Source: Volvariella volvacea V23 (Eukaryota; Basidiomycota; Agaricomycetes; Agaricales; Pluteaceae). Taken from it: a stretch of 64,000 nucleotides of DNA. The stretch spans positions 348,623 to 412,622 of the forward strand of contig KB722760.1 of the NCBI GenBank assembly GCA_000349905.1. Direction: 5' to 3'. The notes under the pieces were generated by a model, which worked only from the letters and a program-made list of their open reading frames with translations, did no database searches and had not been told where the DNA came from. Positions 25,576 through 39,700 of the stretch are shown piece by piece. Position 1 is the first letter of the stretch, and each line of letters opens with the position of its first letter. The position numbers were made by a program, and so were the translations under genes.

Positions 25576-28500
25576 ATGTCCTCCAGCATATCGATACACC
25601 TGCTGCTGCTCTTTCTGCTCGCCTTCTGCCTCTCCGGCAACGGGGTCTTCGCCTTTGGAGCGGGCAACATCCCATCGTGAGCTGCGCCCGTTTGATTGCG
25701 TCCGATTTGGAATAACAGTTCTCGCGAAGCTTTGCCTATATAGAGGGCAGGGCGTTCAGACACGGTGACATTGTGCGCGCTCAATCCCCCCTGCTGCCGT
25801 CGAGTGCCCCAAAATTGACATGGAGATCCTAGGAAGATACCCTCTCCGATTTGATCAAGAAGAGCGCAAGCGGTGCTCTCGTAGGACTAATATCGAAAGG
25901 AACCAAGTTTAATGGACTGGATATCAAGCGCGTATACTTTGGGTGCGCATATATGCGGTCTTCACTGCGCCCCCACCTCATTCTGATGACTATGCTGCAG
26001 AAACTGGCTTCGGGATTACAGTCAAGTAAGTCGTCAAGGCAGCAAAGACGGCACCTATTGATGGATCATTCAGGCAGTAGATATTTCAATCTTAAAGAAG
26101 ATGCCCCTTCAGGTTCGTCATATCGCCGCTTAGATAGCCCACGCGATCAGGAGGTTGATCGCCTCATTGTACCCGTCAGAACATTATCAATGTGTGCATG
26201 GTATTGGGTTTCATGGTGCGTCCTTTATCCGGCTTCGTTTCGATCTGCGATGCCCATACTCGAACAAAGGCCCATGGATATGCAACCAATGAATTCCAAG
26301 TGACTGCAGAGCGCCTTGGTACTTACCTCCCTGTCGGTATCATACTGCACTACTTTGGCAGGGTTCTTATATGCTGGTTAGGTTGAACACATCGACAATC
26401 CAAAAGGATATGGCGATGGTGAAGACGCTCGCAAATACCACCCACAACTCCGTGGCCCTGTTGATGTGCGTTGCGTCACTTCCCCCCAAACGTCTCTAAC
26501 CATGCATTCCGTTAGTCAAGGGAGCTTGAGATCGATCCTCGTACCGGGATGAAGAATTATATCGCCAATGGTGGGATATCGTGGCTCCTTGGAGCTAAGA
26601 GTAACTAACGCAATGTAGATGCCGGCGGTTGGGATACTTCCAAGGCCCACGTCCGTCGCGTCTTGGAACGGTGCATCCAACTCGGTAGACAGCACCGTTC
26701 ATCTGGGCAAAAAGCAGATGAATACGAAGCTCTGCGACTCCTCGGAACGGCTGTAAGTATCTAACACCTTCATATTGATGAACACTCAGCGTTTTCTAGC
26801 TTCATACATTGGAGGACTACCCCGCCCATTCCAACTTTTGTGAACTTGCATTAATATCGATGGGACACCAACAAATCTTCACCCACGTTGGAGATCAAGT
26901 TAGGATACAAGCTCCAAACGGAAGATGGGTAGCCCCTATCGTCACCGGTACGCGGAGATAGCTACTTCGCGAAATGTAAGCTCACGATCGCGACAGGAAC
27001 CTTCGGATCAGATGATTTCTATCACTCATTGCTCGGAGGTAAGGCGCAACTTTAGTCAATTGTACCTATCCTTATGCGCGATACACTATCCAGAGGCAAC
27101 TGACCATTTGGTGCGTTTTATTGACACGTCTATCTCCCTGATCGATCACTAAACCAATACCGTCTGATGTAGAGCGAGGTACGCATAATCGTTGTCGTGT
27201 GATCAAACAGTACTAATAATCATTGACAGGCTTCCGTTACAGATATCAACCGGGAATTCGACAAAGCCCGTAGTCAATCTCAAGCCCAAAGGACTCGTGG
27301 AGGACCAGATGGCGGTGATGAATCAAATGTCTTGCGAACGCTATTGAGCGGTTTACCGGATTGCGATGATCTCATTCGCGAGATGGATGGTATTGATAAC
27401 ATAAGATCCAGCGTTGGTATGGGTAAGGCTAGATCGGGTACTCTGTTGACTAGGGATAGCGGATATGGTGGATATGGTGGATATGGTGGTGGAGCTCCTG
27501 CAGTCCCACCAGGAAAGAAACCGGAAGATATGAGTCCTCAGGAGATTAGCTCTGTACTCTGGCAGGTGTTGCTTTTCAGAGATTCAGGTGAGTTTGGGTA
27601 TTCTGCGTTTTGCGAGTTTCTGATTATAGTGTGGCATAGTCGCGAAGAAGATCTCAAAGACGATTGGTATGTGGTCCTTAGTGTCGTTCAAGGTGATATG
27701 TTGACTGTGGGCCGTCGTATTTAGAAAAAATCCCGGGTCTTGGTTCATTGATCGAAAAGATTGGTGAAAATATCTCCAGTATGTTTTTTTCTTGCTCGAT
27801 TTGATAGATGCCTCATATCCTGTTCAAAGTTTTTGTTTTTACCACCATCGAGGTAAGGAGAACGTTCAATGTTTGAGACCAAGTGGGCTTATTGGTTTGG
27901 CGAATGTAGCCCTTCTTGAAACCGGTTCTGAAGAGTGCTACTGAGAGTTTGAGTTCGGTGTCTGGGGAAGTAATCAATAAGCATGATCAATTCGAAGTGT
28001 TTAATGATCCTCATGCAGTAAGTTTCTTGACACATGCAGCCATGGAGATGAGGTGGCTAACACTATACCAGTCTGATCCCACGCACTCTTTCTTGAGCAA
28101 GGACCACTTCGTGAGTAGCATTGGCCCCTCAGAATTGTGTTGTGTGCTAAAGTCGATATCAGAACTTGATCCTCAATGAACCTGCGGGTCAAATTGCTAA
28201 AGTCATTGTGGTGTGTACTAGTCTGCTCTAGCGTTGAGTGTGGCTGATAAGCGTTGTGTCGTCCAGACACACACCGTCAATGCTGTCACGAAGGCTTGGG
28301 AGGATTCTAGCGTTAACGTGCACCAAACCATTGAAGAAATTGTTTCCTGCTTGTGCGTGTAGTCATAAATAGCTCACCAAGATATCTATTTGATCGTTGA
28401 TCGCATATATGCAGGTTCCATCCCGATTTCCATAACCCCAACTCTAAGGTACAACAAGAAATGCTTCAATGCGTCCGTACCTGGTACCAAGGACTTGGAA

Positions 28501-29321
28501 GCAACCAACAAAGCGTACTACAGCGTCTGACGAAAGATGCTGTTCGTAACCACCAGAACGTCCGTCTCGTGGGCGAAGGAGGACCTGCCGCCGCTACAGG
28601 GACTTATGCAGCCAATCAAGCACATCAATTCCAGCAAAATATCGCGGGTCAAGTCCCGATCCTTGGACAGGCTTCCGCCTTCCTTAACAGCGTAACTGGT
28701 AGCGGTGGACCGGCTAGAGATGGATTCCCAGGCGCGGGTTCAGGCTATCGTCCACCTCCGGGAGCCCCACCAAGCGCCTACGCTTCTGGCCCACCCAGTC
28801 GCGTACCATCTTCAGGGTATCAGCCTCCTTCTGGCCCGCCACCAGGCCACTATCAACCACCTTCTGGTCCTCCACCAAACTTCCCAGGTGGTAGTGGTGG
28901 ATCAAGCGCGCCCGAACCGCCTCGCCACGAAGGATACGCACCCGCGTACTCACACACAAGTAGCAGTCACAGCAACGCCCCGTCCCAAGCCGGAAGCGAC
29001 TACGGCAGCTTCCCGAGCGCACCATCCTTCCCTTCGTTCCCTAGCGCAGGCGGGCCCAGTGGATTTGTAGATCGAGGCCTGCCAGGAGGACCTGGTGGCC
29101 CCGGTGGGTTTGCGGCACAACCTCCGGGTGGTCCTGGTGGATTTCCTACAGGACCGGGTGGGTTTGCTGGTGGATTTGCGGGTGGGCCGCCTGGGCCGCC
29201 GGGTCCGGGAGGGTTTGGGTTCCCTGGTGGTCCGCCACCGCCTGGGCCTCCGGGACAGGGCGGGTATGGACAGGGAGGAGGTTATAATTCGGGGTATAAT
29301 TCGGGGTATAGGCCTTGGTGA
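25576..29321 (+). CDS. Het-C family protein (heterokaryon incompatibility C homologue)
   Basis: The rebuilt model has 23 exons and 850 aa; exon ends are 25576-25676, 25730-25772, 25833-25942, 26001-26025, 26074-26112, 26180-26215, 26270-26332, 26382-26465, 26516-26570, 26619-26752, 26800-26947, 26997-27038, 27094-27110, 27173-27178, 27230-27587, 27640-27666, 27725-27778, 27830-27852, 27910-28017, 28072-28110, 28163-28210, 28267-28352, 28415-29321. It begins with a signal peptide (LLLLFLLAFCLSGNGVFA) followed by the family start FGAGNIPS. Further hallmarks are AFRHGDIEDTL, KRVYFGNWLRDYSQAVD, QVTAERLGTYLPVEHIDNP, RELEIDPRTGMKNYIAN, LHTLEDYPAHSNFCELAL and FEVFNDP. A GYG repeat sits mid-protein, and the last 200 residues are Gly/Pro-rich. 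In Neurospora het-C alleles cause incompatibility, but homologues are widespread and not always allorecognition genes. No disabling change was seen. Confidence 0.9.
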
Positions 29322-31144
29322 ATGTGATTGTGGGGATGGAAGCGTCTGCTCTTGTATGGGAAGGGTTCTTGTTTGAATTACGATTGGATACGGAATTTGG
29401 GGGGTGGTATGAATGGAATAATGTAACGTGTAGAGATAAGAATGTTGGTAGGTAGATGAATGTAATTCTGGCTGTTGTTGATAGTTGGTATTAGTAAATA
29501 TGTATCTCGTTCAAGCGTAGACTCTCAAGTTGAGGGTAGTGCATATGTATGGGGAGTATTTTGTGAAAAAAATTCAGTCGCACGTAACCTGTACTCCACA
29601 CCAACTTTGACGGCCCCAGGTAAGCTGTGTGGAATTGCCGCAACTGGAGTATAAATACAGTAACCAGGTTCGAAGGCACTGCAACTCATTGGAAATCCAC
29701 TGCAATTTGGTGTGAATGCATGGAAGCATGGAACGAATGCACAGAAAGTTGATATGAATGCACGGAAAGCATTGAAGGGGGTTACTGTAAAAGCTTTCAT
29801 GGAATTACTGAGAACAAGCTATGGGTTTCGGTAAGTACAAGTTTGTCAAAGTTGCAGTGAAAACATGGATTTCTAACCGAGGTTTCTACAGGGATGCCTA
29901 CTCTCGCCAAAGTTGCGGTGAATGAAATTTTCCTGCAAAATCCTTGTCATACATATGAGTCCCAAATCCTTGAACAGTTTTAAAACAGCCAAACTGTGCA
30001 CGCGCTATGGTATCACATGCCTGGTGTGACGTCATTATCTGGTGGGTACACGTCTGCTCCATCTTAATGCGCTTACGAGTAACAGCATGTAAATGCTGTA
30101 TACGCCGTACCCAACAGGCTCTCCGTGTTCAGATGGGCTGGCGTCCTCCATCATGCATCACCACCCGTTCAGTGTTCAACGTACAGTCCATGACATAGTG
30201 CTAGAGCATTCCGAAGGGATCACCATATTAAAGGTACCAGCTCCCCTTCTGGCTGCCTACCAGCTGTCATTTCAGACATTTGATGCTCACGTAGACCACC
30301 TGAAGCCGTTTCACGCCGTGGAATTGGCGGAGGCACTGTACGAGATTCATGTTCTACGCTCCCGAATGCATCATATCTGTTAGCCGCCAAACCGCTTCAC
30401 CTGATCCCCTGAAACTTGTGCGTTGAATAGGAATGCGGAGCATAGATAAGGGTGGGGTGACGTTCAAGTTGTTCTTCATTCTAGGCGTGCACATTGTGCA
30501 GTATATGTTCAAGGGAAAACCCAGTGCCAAAGGGTTTGCTAGCTATAACTACTTCTGGTTGCACTACAGAGAGCACATTCAAAACGCCTATACAAGTGCG
30601 TCGGAATGCACAGAAATATTTTTCGAGTGCAATCCAAGTATGCATCGTAGAATCTTGTGCTCCTATCGTAAATCTATATGGGACCAGGTTACCAAGATCG
30701 CAGCTGTGATATGGATGATCGCAGTTAGAAAAGAAGCTGAACGAAAAAGAAGCTGAACGAGTTCGAAACACCACAATAGAACAATACACTTACCAAAGAC
30801 AGTAATCGAACTCTTCACCTGCACACACCACGTCGGTTGACCATTGAATATTTAGTACTCACTGCGGAGTGAAAACGCAAATGCTCATAGCACGAGTTAG
30901 TACAACACAACGGCTCAAAAGCCATTAAAAACGGCACCGAGGTAACGAGTGGCCCAAGCGACAACAGTACAGTAGACTGGAAGGTCCATGCGGTTTGATC
31001 TGACATCAACGCATACTTCGCACCACTTTGAAACCAGCAAATTAACACCTCCATAATCCACTCAATCCCATAAAGTAAGTCAAATAAAGTGCCTTGACAA
31101 AGTATTTAAGGAACTCTACCAGTGCTAAGTGTCGAGTCAGCAAA
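29322..31144. other. Intergenic region
   Basis: No gene supported. ORFs at 30093-30383 and 30433-30756 have no recognisable motifs. It contains the 21-bp tandem repeat described separately, and short near-repeats of a CAAAGTTGC-GTGAA word near 29848 and 29908. Confidence 0.35.
29673..29778. repeat. Degenerate 21-bp tandem repeat
   Basis: The word GAATGC recurs at 29714, 29735 and 29756, exactly 21 bp apart, followed by GG/AG-AAA-like sequence. Read on the minus strand it gives heptads of the form A-F-x-x-x-C-x (AFISTFC, AFVPCFH, AFTPNCS). Up to five units can be made out, the outer ones diverged. Confidence 0.55.
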
Positions 31145-33105
31145 ATGATGTTCAGCTACCCCCACAGCATCACTAGCCCAGTCTCCGACGTTGAGCGCCA
31201 GTTCTCTTTTGCTAAGAAGCAACAGCCTTTATCTCGCTCATCTAATAGTAATTTCCCCACTTCCAGCATGTTATGCAGATAACTGATCTCGTTTATTAGC
31301 AGGGTGCCCCAAAAAGAGGTTCACATCCAAACGATTTTGGGAGTTACATGGGCAGCAAGTAAACAAGGAGGAGCAAGAGCTAATTCAAGAGTGGGCGAAG
31401 ACGGCGGAACACATATTGATTTTTGTGGGTATACTAACTTAGACTAGCTTTGAATTGAAACTCAGGAGGTGCTTCTTAGTCGGGTATATTTTCAGCAGTC
31501 ACCACATCATTCATACTCGAGGGTTACAGAAATCTGCAGCCCGATCCTACAGAGAGGCTCATCGATATTATGACCACGGTCTCCGTTCAGCTATTCGCTC
31601 TACATAACGGTAGCGAAGTCGCTCCTGCATACGCTTCCCCTGACCAGTTTCGACCGCAGTTGATCACGGTCTGGATGAACGGGCTGTGGCTCTCAAGCTT
31701 GGCATTCAGTCTGGTGACTGCCCTACTTGGTGCCCTTTTAAACGAGTCAACAAGGTCATATCAGCGACCTATTTCTCGCTATCGATCGCCCGATCAACGC
31801 AGAAAAGTCCGCACATACATGTTCACAGGCCTCACCAAGTGGAGAATGTCCAGCATTGTCGATGTCATTCCTGGCCTTGTCGAGATTACACTGGTTCTAT
31901 TCCTCGGTGGTCTTATTCTCTTCATATGGGACTTGTATCAACCACTCGCGGCAGCACTTTTCGCCATAATGGGGATCATAGTTCTCATATACGTGATCAC
32001 TTCATTCATCCCCCTCTTCATTTATGACTTCCCTTACCGCACCTCCTTGTCCCAATGGCTTCTTTACCTCTCCTCCGGCGTATTATCACTTCTTAGGGCC
32101 TTTAAGGACGGGGGTGTTCCTACGTACCCGGAACGACGTCTATCAGCAGCAAAAAAATGCTTCGAAAAGGGCCTGCTGCAAGCTTTTTCATTTGTAGCCA
32201 CTGCTGTGGATCAGGACAAGGAACTGGAACAGGTCGCCGAATCTTTCCCTGGCCTCGTAGAGGGTCTTTCTATGGATGGAAACACACAAGTACTCACAGA
32301 GCTTTCTTCTACATTCATATCATCATATGCCCATTCCATAACCAGGAGACTCACAGAGCTCTATGGAAGCACAGAGAAAGACGCCGAAAAGACAAGTGCG
32401 GCGGTTCTACGCGCACTCTCATCTGCTATTATTCATGTTGATTCTGAACAACAGCACACCAAAATAAAGTGCTTAATCAGCGAATTCGACACTTTTCTTG
32501 CGTTTTTCGGCCATCGTAATAGCGAAGTCGCACGTGAGGCCATGACCCTCTATGCCCATCTTGGCAGCATCGAGTCCGGCCAGGCGTCATTAGGCCCAGA
32601 TGCCCTACCAACGGTGGGAGACCTTGAACGAGTTCAAGATTATTCGCATCCAACGATATCTTGGAAAATGATTATGGCGTGTTTTGTCACGACCGACGAA
32701 CATCAGGCTGCGTTTACTCGGAAAAAATGGCCTGAGGTCTACAAGGCCTTTGCTGGATTACAGAGCAATGACACCACCGCATCTGGAGAAGAGGTTTGTC
32801 TCTATATTTTCCTTATGACCCGGCACAGCATACTCATAGCGATATAAATCTAGGATAAAATACCAAAAGCGTTCGCAGCCGCTGCAGCAGTCCTGGTTCC
32901 ACTAATTGCCCCGGCCAGGCCCAAATTCGGCAAGCTTGTTGCTGATATTATCGCATTGGTCCGGGCATTGGACGAGGCCTGCCAGTGGGATGAGAAGACG
33001 ATGGAATTAAATAGCGAGTTGTATGGTGAATTTCGCCAGCTTAGGGGAGGATGGCAGGAGAGTAAGGATATCAGGGACACCCTCGATTCTTCTGTCTTTG
33101 TGTAA
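31145..33105 (+). CDS. DUF6535 membrane protein (paralogue 3)
   Basis: Exons 31145-31247, 31300-31424, 31480-32793 and 32854-33105 encode 597 aa; introns are 52, 55 and 60 bp and all phases agree. The start was fixed by homology: SDVERQFSFAKKQQ and KKRFTSKRFWELHGQQ match the N-terminus of paralogue 1. The core opens with SGIFSAVTTSFILEGYRNLQPDP. Hydrophobic segments contain WMNGLWLSSLAFSL, LVEITLVLFLGGLILFIW and IVLIYVITSFIPLF, followed by the family YDFPYRTSLSQWLLYL. The C-terminal exon (DKIPKAFAAAAAVLVP...) is equivalent to the last exon of paralogue 1. It lies on the opposite strand and about 27 kb from the other two. Function unknown. Confidence 0.83.
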
Positions 33106-33766
33106 AAATCTCATATGCAAAGGTCGTGGAACTCTGTAATTTGACAGCCAGTCTTGGGCGGTAAATCCCGAATCATGGTAACCTAATGAGCCGCGTGGCT
33201 CTGCGCGTGTTGAACTGTGGCGTGCTCCTCACAGGGAAGGAGTGGGTCAATGACGTGAAGAGGCTTTGCAAGACGCTGCACCGCATCCATTTCTCCAGCC
33301 CGATAATTACTCATTCCACCTTACTCGAGTTCCAAGAGGAGCGGGTGCAACTTTCCGAGAGAAACATACGCACACAAACGGGAGCAACTGGTCAGAGTAG
33401 GATCTGATCGATTTCTAGGTGCGATTCTAATTGCGAGTGTATCGTTTTGCCGTCTATTATTGCTCATTCGTCTTTACTAGACTCATAGCACCCACAAGCG
33501 TGTGCTGGGACCGCGATAAATCACACGAGCCCAGGGCACTTCATTCCACATGCCGTTGGACGCGTTAGCCTTCGGGCCACCGAACGCAATATTGTGTCTC
33601 ACCTGCATTCGAGACTTCGGCCCTATTATGTCACGATAGTGCTACTGAACGCGATGACACATTCAATATCAGTCTCCTCTCCGTATCGTATATTATACTC
33701 TGGCAGCGAGTAAGCGCTTTGCAACCTAGGACACCCCCCTCTATTCGCCAGTCTGCTACTCCCATC
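33106..33766. other. Upstream region of the ABC transporter gene
   Basis: No gene seen; presumed 3' flank of the DUF6535 gene and promoter of the ABC transporter. Confidence 0.4.
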
Positions 33767-36700
33767 ATGTCATCGCCAACGCCAGAGAGATCTTTGCCTG
33801 AGCTCCCTGCACCCGAAGCCATTGAAATGCACCGCGTTCAGACGCGCCCGGGACCTCATGGTGAACACCAGCGGTCACCTCGTCAACCCACGCAGACGCC
33901 TTCGCCTTCTGGCGAAGGAACGTCATCCGAGCCACAGCAAGGTCCAGAGCGCCCCCCAATCTCGCGAGATGGAGGCGCAAAGAGCTGGTGTACATCGGTA
34001 GACGTAGACCGCTTCGATCCTGCTGGTGCTCGCCAGCTTCACCGAAAGTTGACGCAGCTCTCGGGCACCAGTATACCTTCATCGGAGACACGGGGGACGA
34101 GTGAGAGGGACAAGTCGGAGATATCACTGATACCCAGAGATGCGCCGTTTGACCTCGAAAAGACGTTGAAGGAGATACTTAGACGGTTCGTTCGTTTGGC
34201 GTGTGAACCGTCAAGTTGCTGACGCGTTGGTCTGACAGACGAGATGAGGCTGACATCAAAGGGAGGGAGCTCGGAGTGGTGTTCGAAAACTTGCGCGTCA
34301 TAGGGAAAGGGAGCACCGTTTCTTACCAGAATACTTTTGGTTCCGTGTTGAGTCCGTTGAACCTCTTTCGGACTATCTTCCAACTCTTGCATCCCCCCTT
34401 TCATGATATTATCAGCGACTTCAACGGAGTGGTGCGCCCAGGGGAAATGCTCTGTAAGTTTCCATAATGCTATAGCCGGAAGTAACCACTCATTCTTCCT
34501 GTAGTGGTGCTCGGTCGCCCAGGAGCTGGTTGCAGTACCTTTCTAAAGGTTTTGGCAAACCAACGACATGAATTCCATTCCGTTCGGGGCGAAGTACACT
34601 ACGACACGTTCACTCCTGCACAAATAGAGAAGCACTTCAGAGGAGACGTTCAATACTGCCCAGAGGATGATATCCATTTCCCCACCCTCACGGTTGGTCA
34701 AACACTACGCTTCGCGGTCAAGATGAGAGCACCCCACAAGAGGTTCTTCTCTAGAGAGGAATACGTCGAGACGATTACGGAAATTATGACAACTATCTTT
34801 GGGTTAAAACATGTCCAAAATACTCCAGTTGGAGATGCAGCAATTCGAGGGGTTTCGGGAGGTGAGAAGAAGCGTGTGTCTATTGCAGAATCGATGGCTA
34901 CGCGAAGTCGTTTGGGCTCTTGGGACAAGTGAGTATGCCAATGTGAACTTCTTCGATTCGTTCTCATCTGTTTCAGCTCCACTCGTGGCCTGGATTCATC
35001 AACGGCTTTAGAGTGAGTGTTCTCTGTTCTACCTCGAAGATCAACTATCTAATCCTCACAAATAGATTTGTTCAGGCTCTAAGGATCGCCTCTCAGATAG
35101 CCAGGTCCACTACGATTGTTTCGATATATCAGGCCGGCGAGTCCTTGTTTGAACTGTTCGACAAGGTATGCCTCATCTACGAGGGGCGTATGGCATACTT
35201 TGGCCCCGCAGACCGAGCGAGGCAGTACTTTATCGATATGGGCTATCAACCAGCCAACAGGCAAACTACACCTGACTTCCTCGTGGCGGTAAGCTTGATA
35301 TCAAATCAAGCATTTACCTGGTATTTGATTCTGGATGCCTACTAGGTCACAGATCCCCATGGACGGACAATCCGACAAGGCGCGACGAACGTTCCGCGAA
35401 CTGCGACTGAGTTTGCGGATTACTATGTCAAGTCGCCTATAGCAAGGTTGAATGAAGAGGATATCAAATCGTATAAGGAAGAGACGGTAGGTGCGCCGGG
35501 ACGAGCGCGCGAATATAAAGAGAGCGCTGCGGCGGAGCATGCTAAAACGATAAGTAGAAAATCGTAAGGTTCTTATATATGCGCGTGATAGGAATTGCAT
35601 TCTGATGGAAGTATGTTCTTCAAGGCCTTATACCATTTCCATACCAATGCAAGCTAGAGCAGTAATGCTACGGCGCGTTCAAATTTTGCTAGGAAACAAA
35701 TTCTCTACATTCTTCGGTCTTGCGTGAGTAGAATTGACTTCTGATATCTTGTACATTTCATTGATGGCTCGCTCGCAGGTTATTCATCGTTCAAGGTGTC
35801 ATTGTCGGCACCGTGTTTGTGAACTTGCCAGTGGCGACCTCAGCGTACTTTTCTCGTGGTGGTGTCCTCTTCTTGTACGTCCCTCACACCATGCTTTACA
35901 CACAGATTCTGATACACAGCATTTAATAGCGCACTGCTATTCTCTGCTTTGTCCAGTATGGCGGAGATCCCAGCCCTTTTTGCCCAGCGACCTATCGTGC
36001 TAAAGCACAAGAATGCCGCGATGTACCACCCATTTGTCGAGGCGTACGAGTTTCCATTTTCAACCTGCTCTTTCGTGCGCCGCTCACCATTTAATTAACA
36101 GCGTCGCATTGACAATAGTCGATATACCCATCACGTTCATTTCGACTGTGATTTTTGGCATCCTGATTTATTTTATCACGAGGCTGCAACGCACGGCGGC
36201 ACAATTCTTGTGGGTACATCACGTTAAGCCACAGTTTATAAAGGTTGACAGACAACAATAGTACCTTTTACTTGATCCTCATCCTTATGGCTATCACTAT
36301 GAGAGCGTGGTTTAGAGCAATTGCCGCTGCTTTTAGGTCTCCTGCTCCTGCACAGGCGTTTGCAGGGTTAACTCTCCTTGTCCTGGTCATCTATACGTAA
36401 GTTGGGGTTTCAATTCACCATCAGGGAACCTAGATTAAGATGTGTTTGCTAGTGGCTACATGATACCGACCACATATATGATTGGGGCATTGAGATGGTT
36501 GAATTGGATAAATGTACGTGTTTTCCCCGCCCTCTATTTTCTCAGTTAGTCTGACTTGGTTTTCTCTTAGCCCATGCGATACGGGTTCGAGGCACTATTA
36601 GCAAATGAGTTTCACACTCTCAACGGCGTTTGTTCGAACCTCGTGCCGTCAGGACCAGGCTATGAGAATATTGGGATCGAGAACCAAGTGTGCACCACAG

Positions 36701-39700
36701 TTGGCTCTTTACCTGGTCAAGACCGAGTCAACGGAAATAGGTATATGCAGTTGTCGTTTAATTACTCGTATAGCCACGAATGGAGAGTACGTCTCCACTT
36801 ACCTTCAACTTTGACTAGTATACTTACAAACTGATTCTCTTAGAACGTTGGGATTGTCATTGCATGGATGGTTGCATTCATAGCCGCCCTACTCATATTC
36901 ACAGAATTCAATACCGCGTCGGAAGGGCAGGTCTCGGTGGTTCTGTTCAAACGTGGATCGAAATCCACCGTGATTGATGAGGCCAATAGTAGCGTCTCGG
37001 ATGAAGAAAGACAAACTACGTCGAGTGGAACGACGACCACCGCAGCCTCATCAAAGAATACAGCTGCCACCACCTCTTCGGGTACCTCTTCCTCTGGATC
37101 CGCTTCCACATCTTCGTCCAGCAATTTGAAAGAAAACGCTGCACCAGGGACTCAACACCGAACGCCAACCAGTCTTGAAGAGCAACTAGATGCAGAGCAA
37201 ATGACATATGAAAAGGAGGGACAGGAGGTTATGAAGAAAGCAGCATCTATGAAGGACATCTTCTCTTGGGAGCATTTGCAGTATGTCGTTCCAGTTTCAG
37301 GGGGAGAAAGGAGGTTGTTGGATGACGTTAGTGGATTTGTGGTTCCTGGAAAGCTGACAGCGTTGATGGGGGAGTCTGGTGCGGGCAAGGTACGTGCTCT
37401 CTATAGTTCGAGGAATCGATTGTAAGTCTCAGTTGGGAGCAGACAACGCTGTTGAATGTCCTTGCAGAACGGGTGCACACTGGTATTGTGAGAGGCGACA
37501 GGTACATTAACGGGCAAGCACTCCCTCCTGATTTTCGAGCGCAGACGTAAGTCTTCCTGGAAAGGTGCATATACGTGTCTCATACCTCTTATTGTTAGGG
37601 GCTATTGTCAACAAATGGACACACATGTCCCAACGGACACCGTTCGCGAAGCGCTGTTGTTCTCGGCTAAACTTCGTCAGCCATCTTCAGTGCCACTGTC
37701 AGAGAAAGAGGAATAGTGCGTATCTCTATATATATATTCGACTGGGGATGACTTATGCACCCACCAAAAGTGTCGAAGTCTGTTTGAAGATGTGTGGTTT
37801 GGAGCCCTATGCGGATGCTATCGTGGGGTCTTTGGGTACAGAGTTGAGGAAGAGGACTACGATTGGTGTCGAGCTTGCTGCAAAGGTATTCTTCTCCGTG
37901 CTATTTGCTTAAGGGGCTCATAAAAGGCATCAGCCCCGTCTGTTGTTATTCTTGGACGAGCCAACGTCTGGCCTGGACTCTCAAAGTGCATGGTCTATCG
38001 TCAATTTCTTGAGAAGTCTAGCAGATGCAGGCCAAGCCATCCTTTGCACGTACGTCTTCAATCCTCACCGCTTGTGTCAACACTGATGTTCCGCCAGAAT
38101 TCATCAACCGTCGGCCGAGTTATTCCAGGCTTTTGACAGGTTGCTGTTGCTTCAGAAGGGTGGTCAAACCGTATATTTCGGGGATCTAGGGCATAATGCA
38201 ACTAATTTAATTGGATACTTCGAGAAGAATGGTGCCCGTCCATGTCGGCCCATGGAAAATCCGTAAGCAAGCTTATATCTCTATTGAAGGGTAAACCCCA
38301 CTATTCTTCAGCGCAGAATATATGCTCGATGTGATTGGTGCAGGGGCGACTGCAACGAGTGAGAAAAATTGGTGCGTATGCCCAGCGCAAACTGCTATAG
38401 CAGATAGCTGATTGAAGCGCGCATAGGCACGAAGTATGGCTTACTACTCCAGAATGTCAAATAGCCCAGAAAGAGGTTGAAGATATTCGCATAAAGGGTC
38501 GACAAGGACCGCCTGTTGAAGCCTCCTTCCATTCAGAGTTTGCTGCGCCTTGGTGGTACCAGTTCACAGAACTTTGGAAACGGGATACGATCGCACATTG
38601 GCGGAACCCTACCTATACGATAGCAAAGTTGATACTCAATATATTTGCTGGGCTGTTTATTGGTGTACGTTCACAGTAACATTCACATGTGGCTTGGGCA
38701 AGCTAACGCACCTCGATAGTTTACGTTCTTCAAAGCCAAGAGAACGGAACAAGGCGTCCAAAATCAGCTTTTCGTAAGCCATGCTGATGTGTACAACCAT
38801 CTTGACTAGCTCGGTACTGACCTCCTCTCGTAGGCAATCTACATGTCAACGATCTTAGCTGCCCCTCTAGCCAATCAGCTACAAGGCCCATTCATCAACA
38901 TGCGGAACGTATACCAAATTCGAGAACGCCCAAGTAGAATATATAGTTGGACTGCTCTCATCACATCCCAATTTCTCGCAGAGCTTCCGTGGAACATATT
39001 CGGGACATCGATCTACTTCCTATGCTGGTATTGGACCGTGGCGTTCCCCAACTCGAGGGGAGGCTTCACGTACTTGATGCTGGCTATTATTTTCCCCTTG
39101 TTTTACACCTCATTCGCGCAGGGTGTGGCTGCTATGTCCCCGAACGCGGAGATGGCCGCACTGTTATACTCCTTCTTGTTCTCGTTCATTACAATTTTGT
39201 GAGCATTTCACTACAGTACTATTTGTCGATATATGCTGACCTGGGCTAGCAACGGTGTGCTCCAACCTTTTCGACAACTAGGGTGGTGGAAGTGGATGTA
39301 AGTATATGCTGCCTTGGTTCTACCAAACTGCCCTCATCGCCTCCAGGTACCGCGTATCCCCTTTCACATACATCATCGAAGCGCTTCTTGGACAAGCTCT
39401 TGGGCGCGAAACAATTAACTGCTCCGACATCGAGCTCGTCATCATCGTCCCTCCCACTGGCCAAACATGCGGCCAGTACCTCGCCAACTTCGTCAACAAT
39501 GTCGGAGGCTACGTTGACAACCCTGACGCAACCTCATCTTGCCGATTCTGCACATTCTCCACGACCGACCAGTTCCTGCAAAACAACTTTAATATATTCT
39601 ATTCTCATCACTGGAGAAATTTAGGGATTGTTTGTGTGTTTGTTGCTTTTAATGTAAGTGCGGGGCGTCTAGGCTTGTACACTGTTCTCAATGCGTTTCC

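Noticed and set aside
25159..25680. Long plus-strand ORF starting before the Het-C ATG
   Set aside because: Only its last 34 codons (signal peptide and FGAGNIPS) belong to Het-C; the earlier part lies in the divergent promoter and in G3BP coding sequence.
36734..36744. Possible gtatat donor within ABC transporter exon 36571-36786
   Set aside because: Reading through gives the expected [15 protein letters not shown] segment; splicing there would delete conserved residues.
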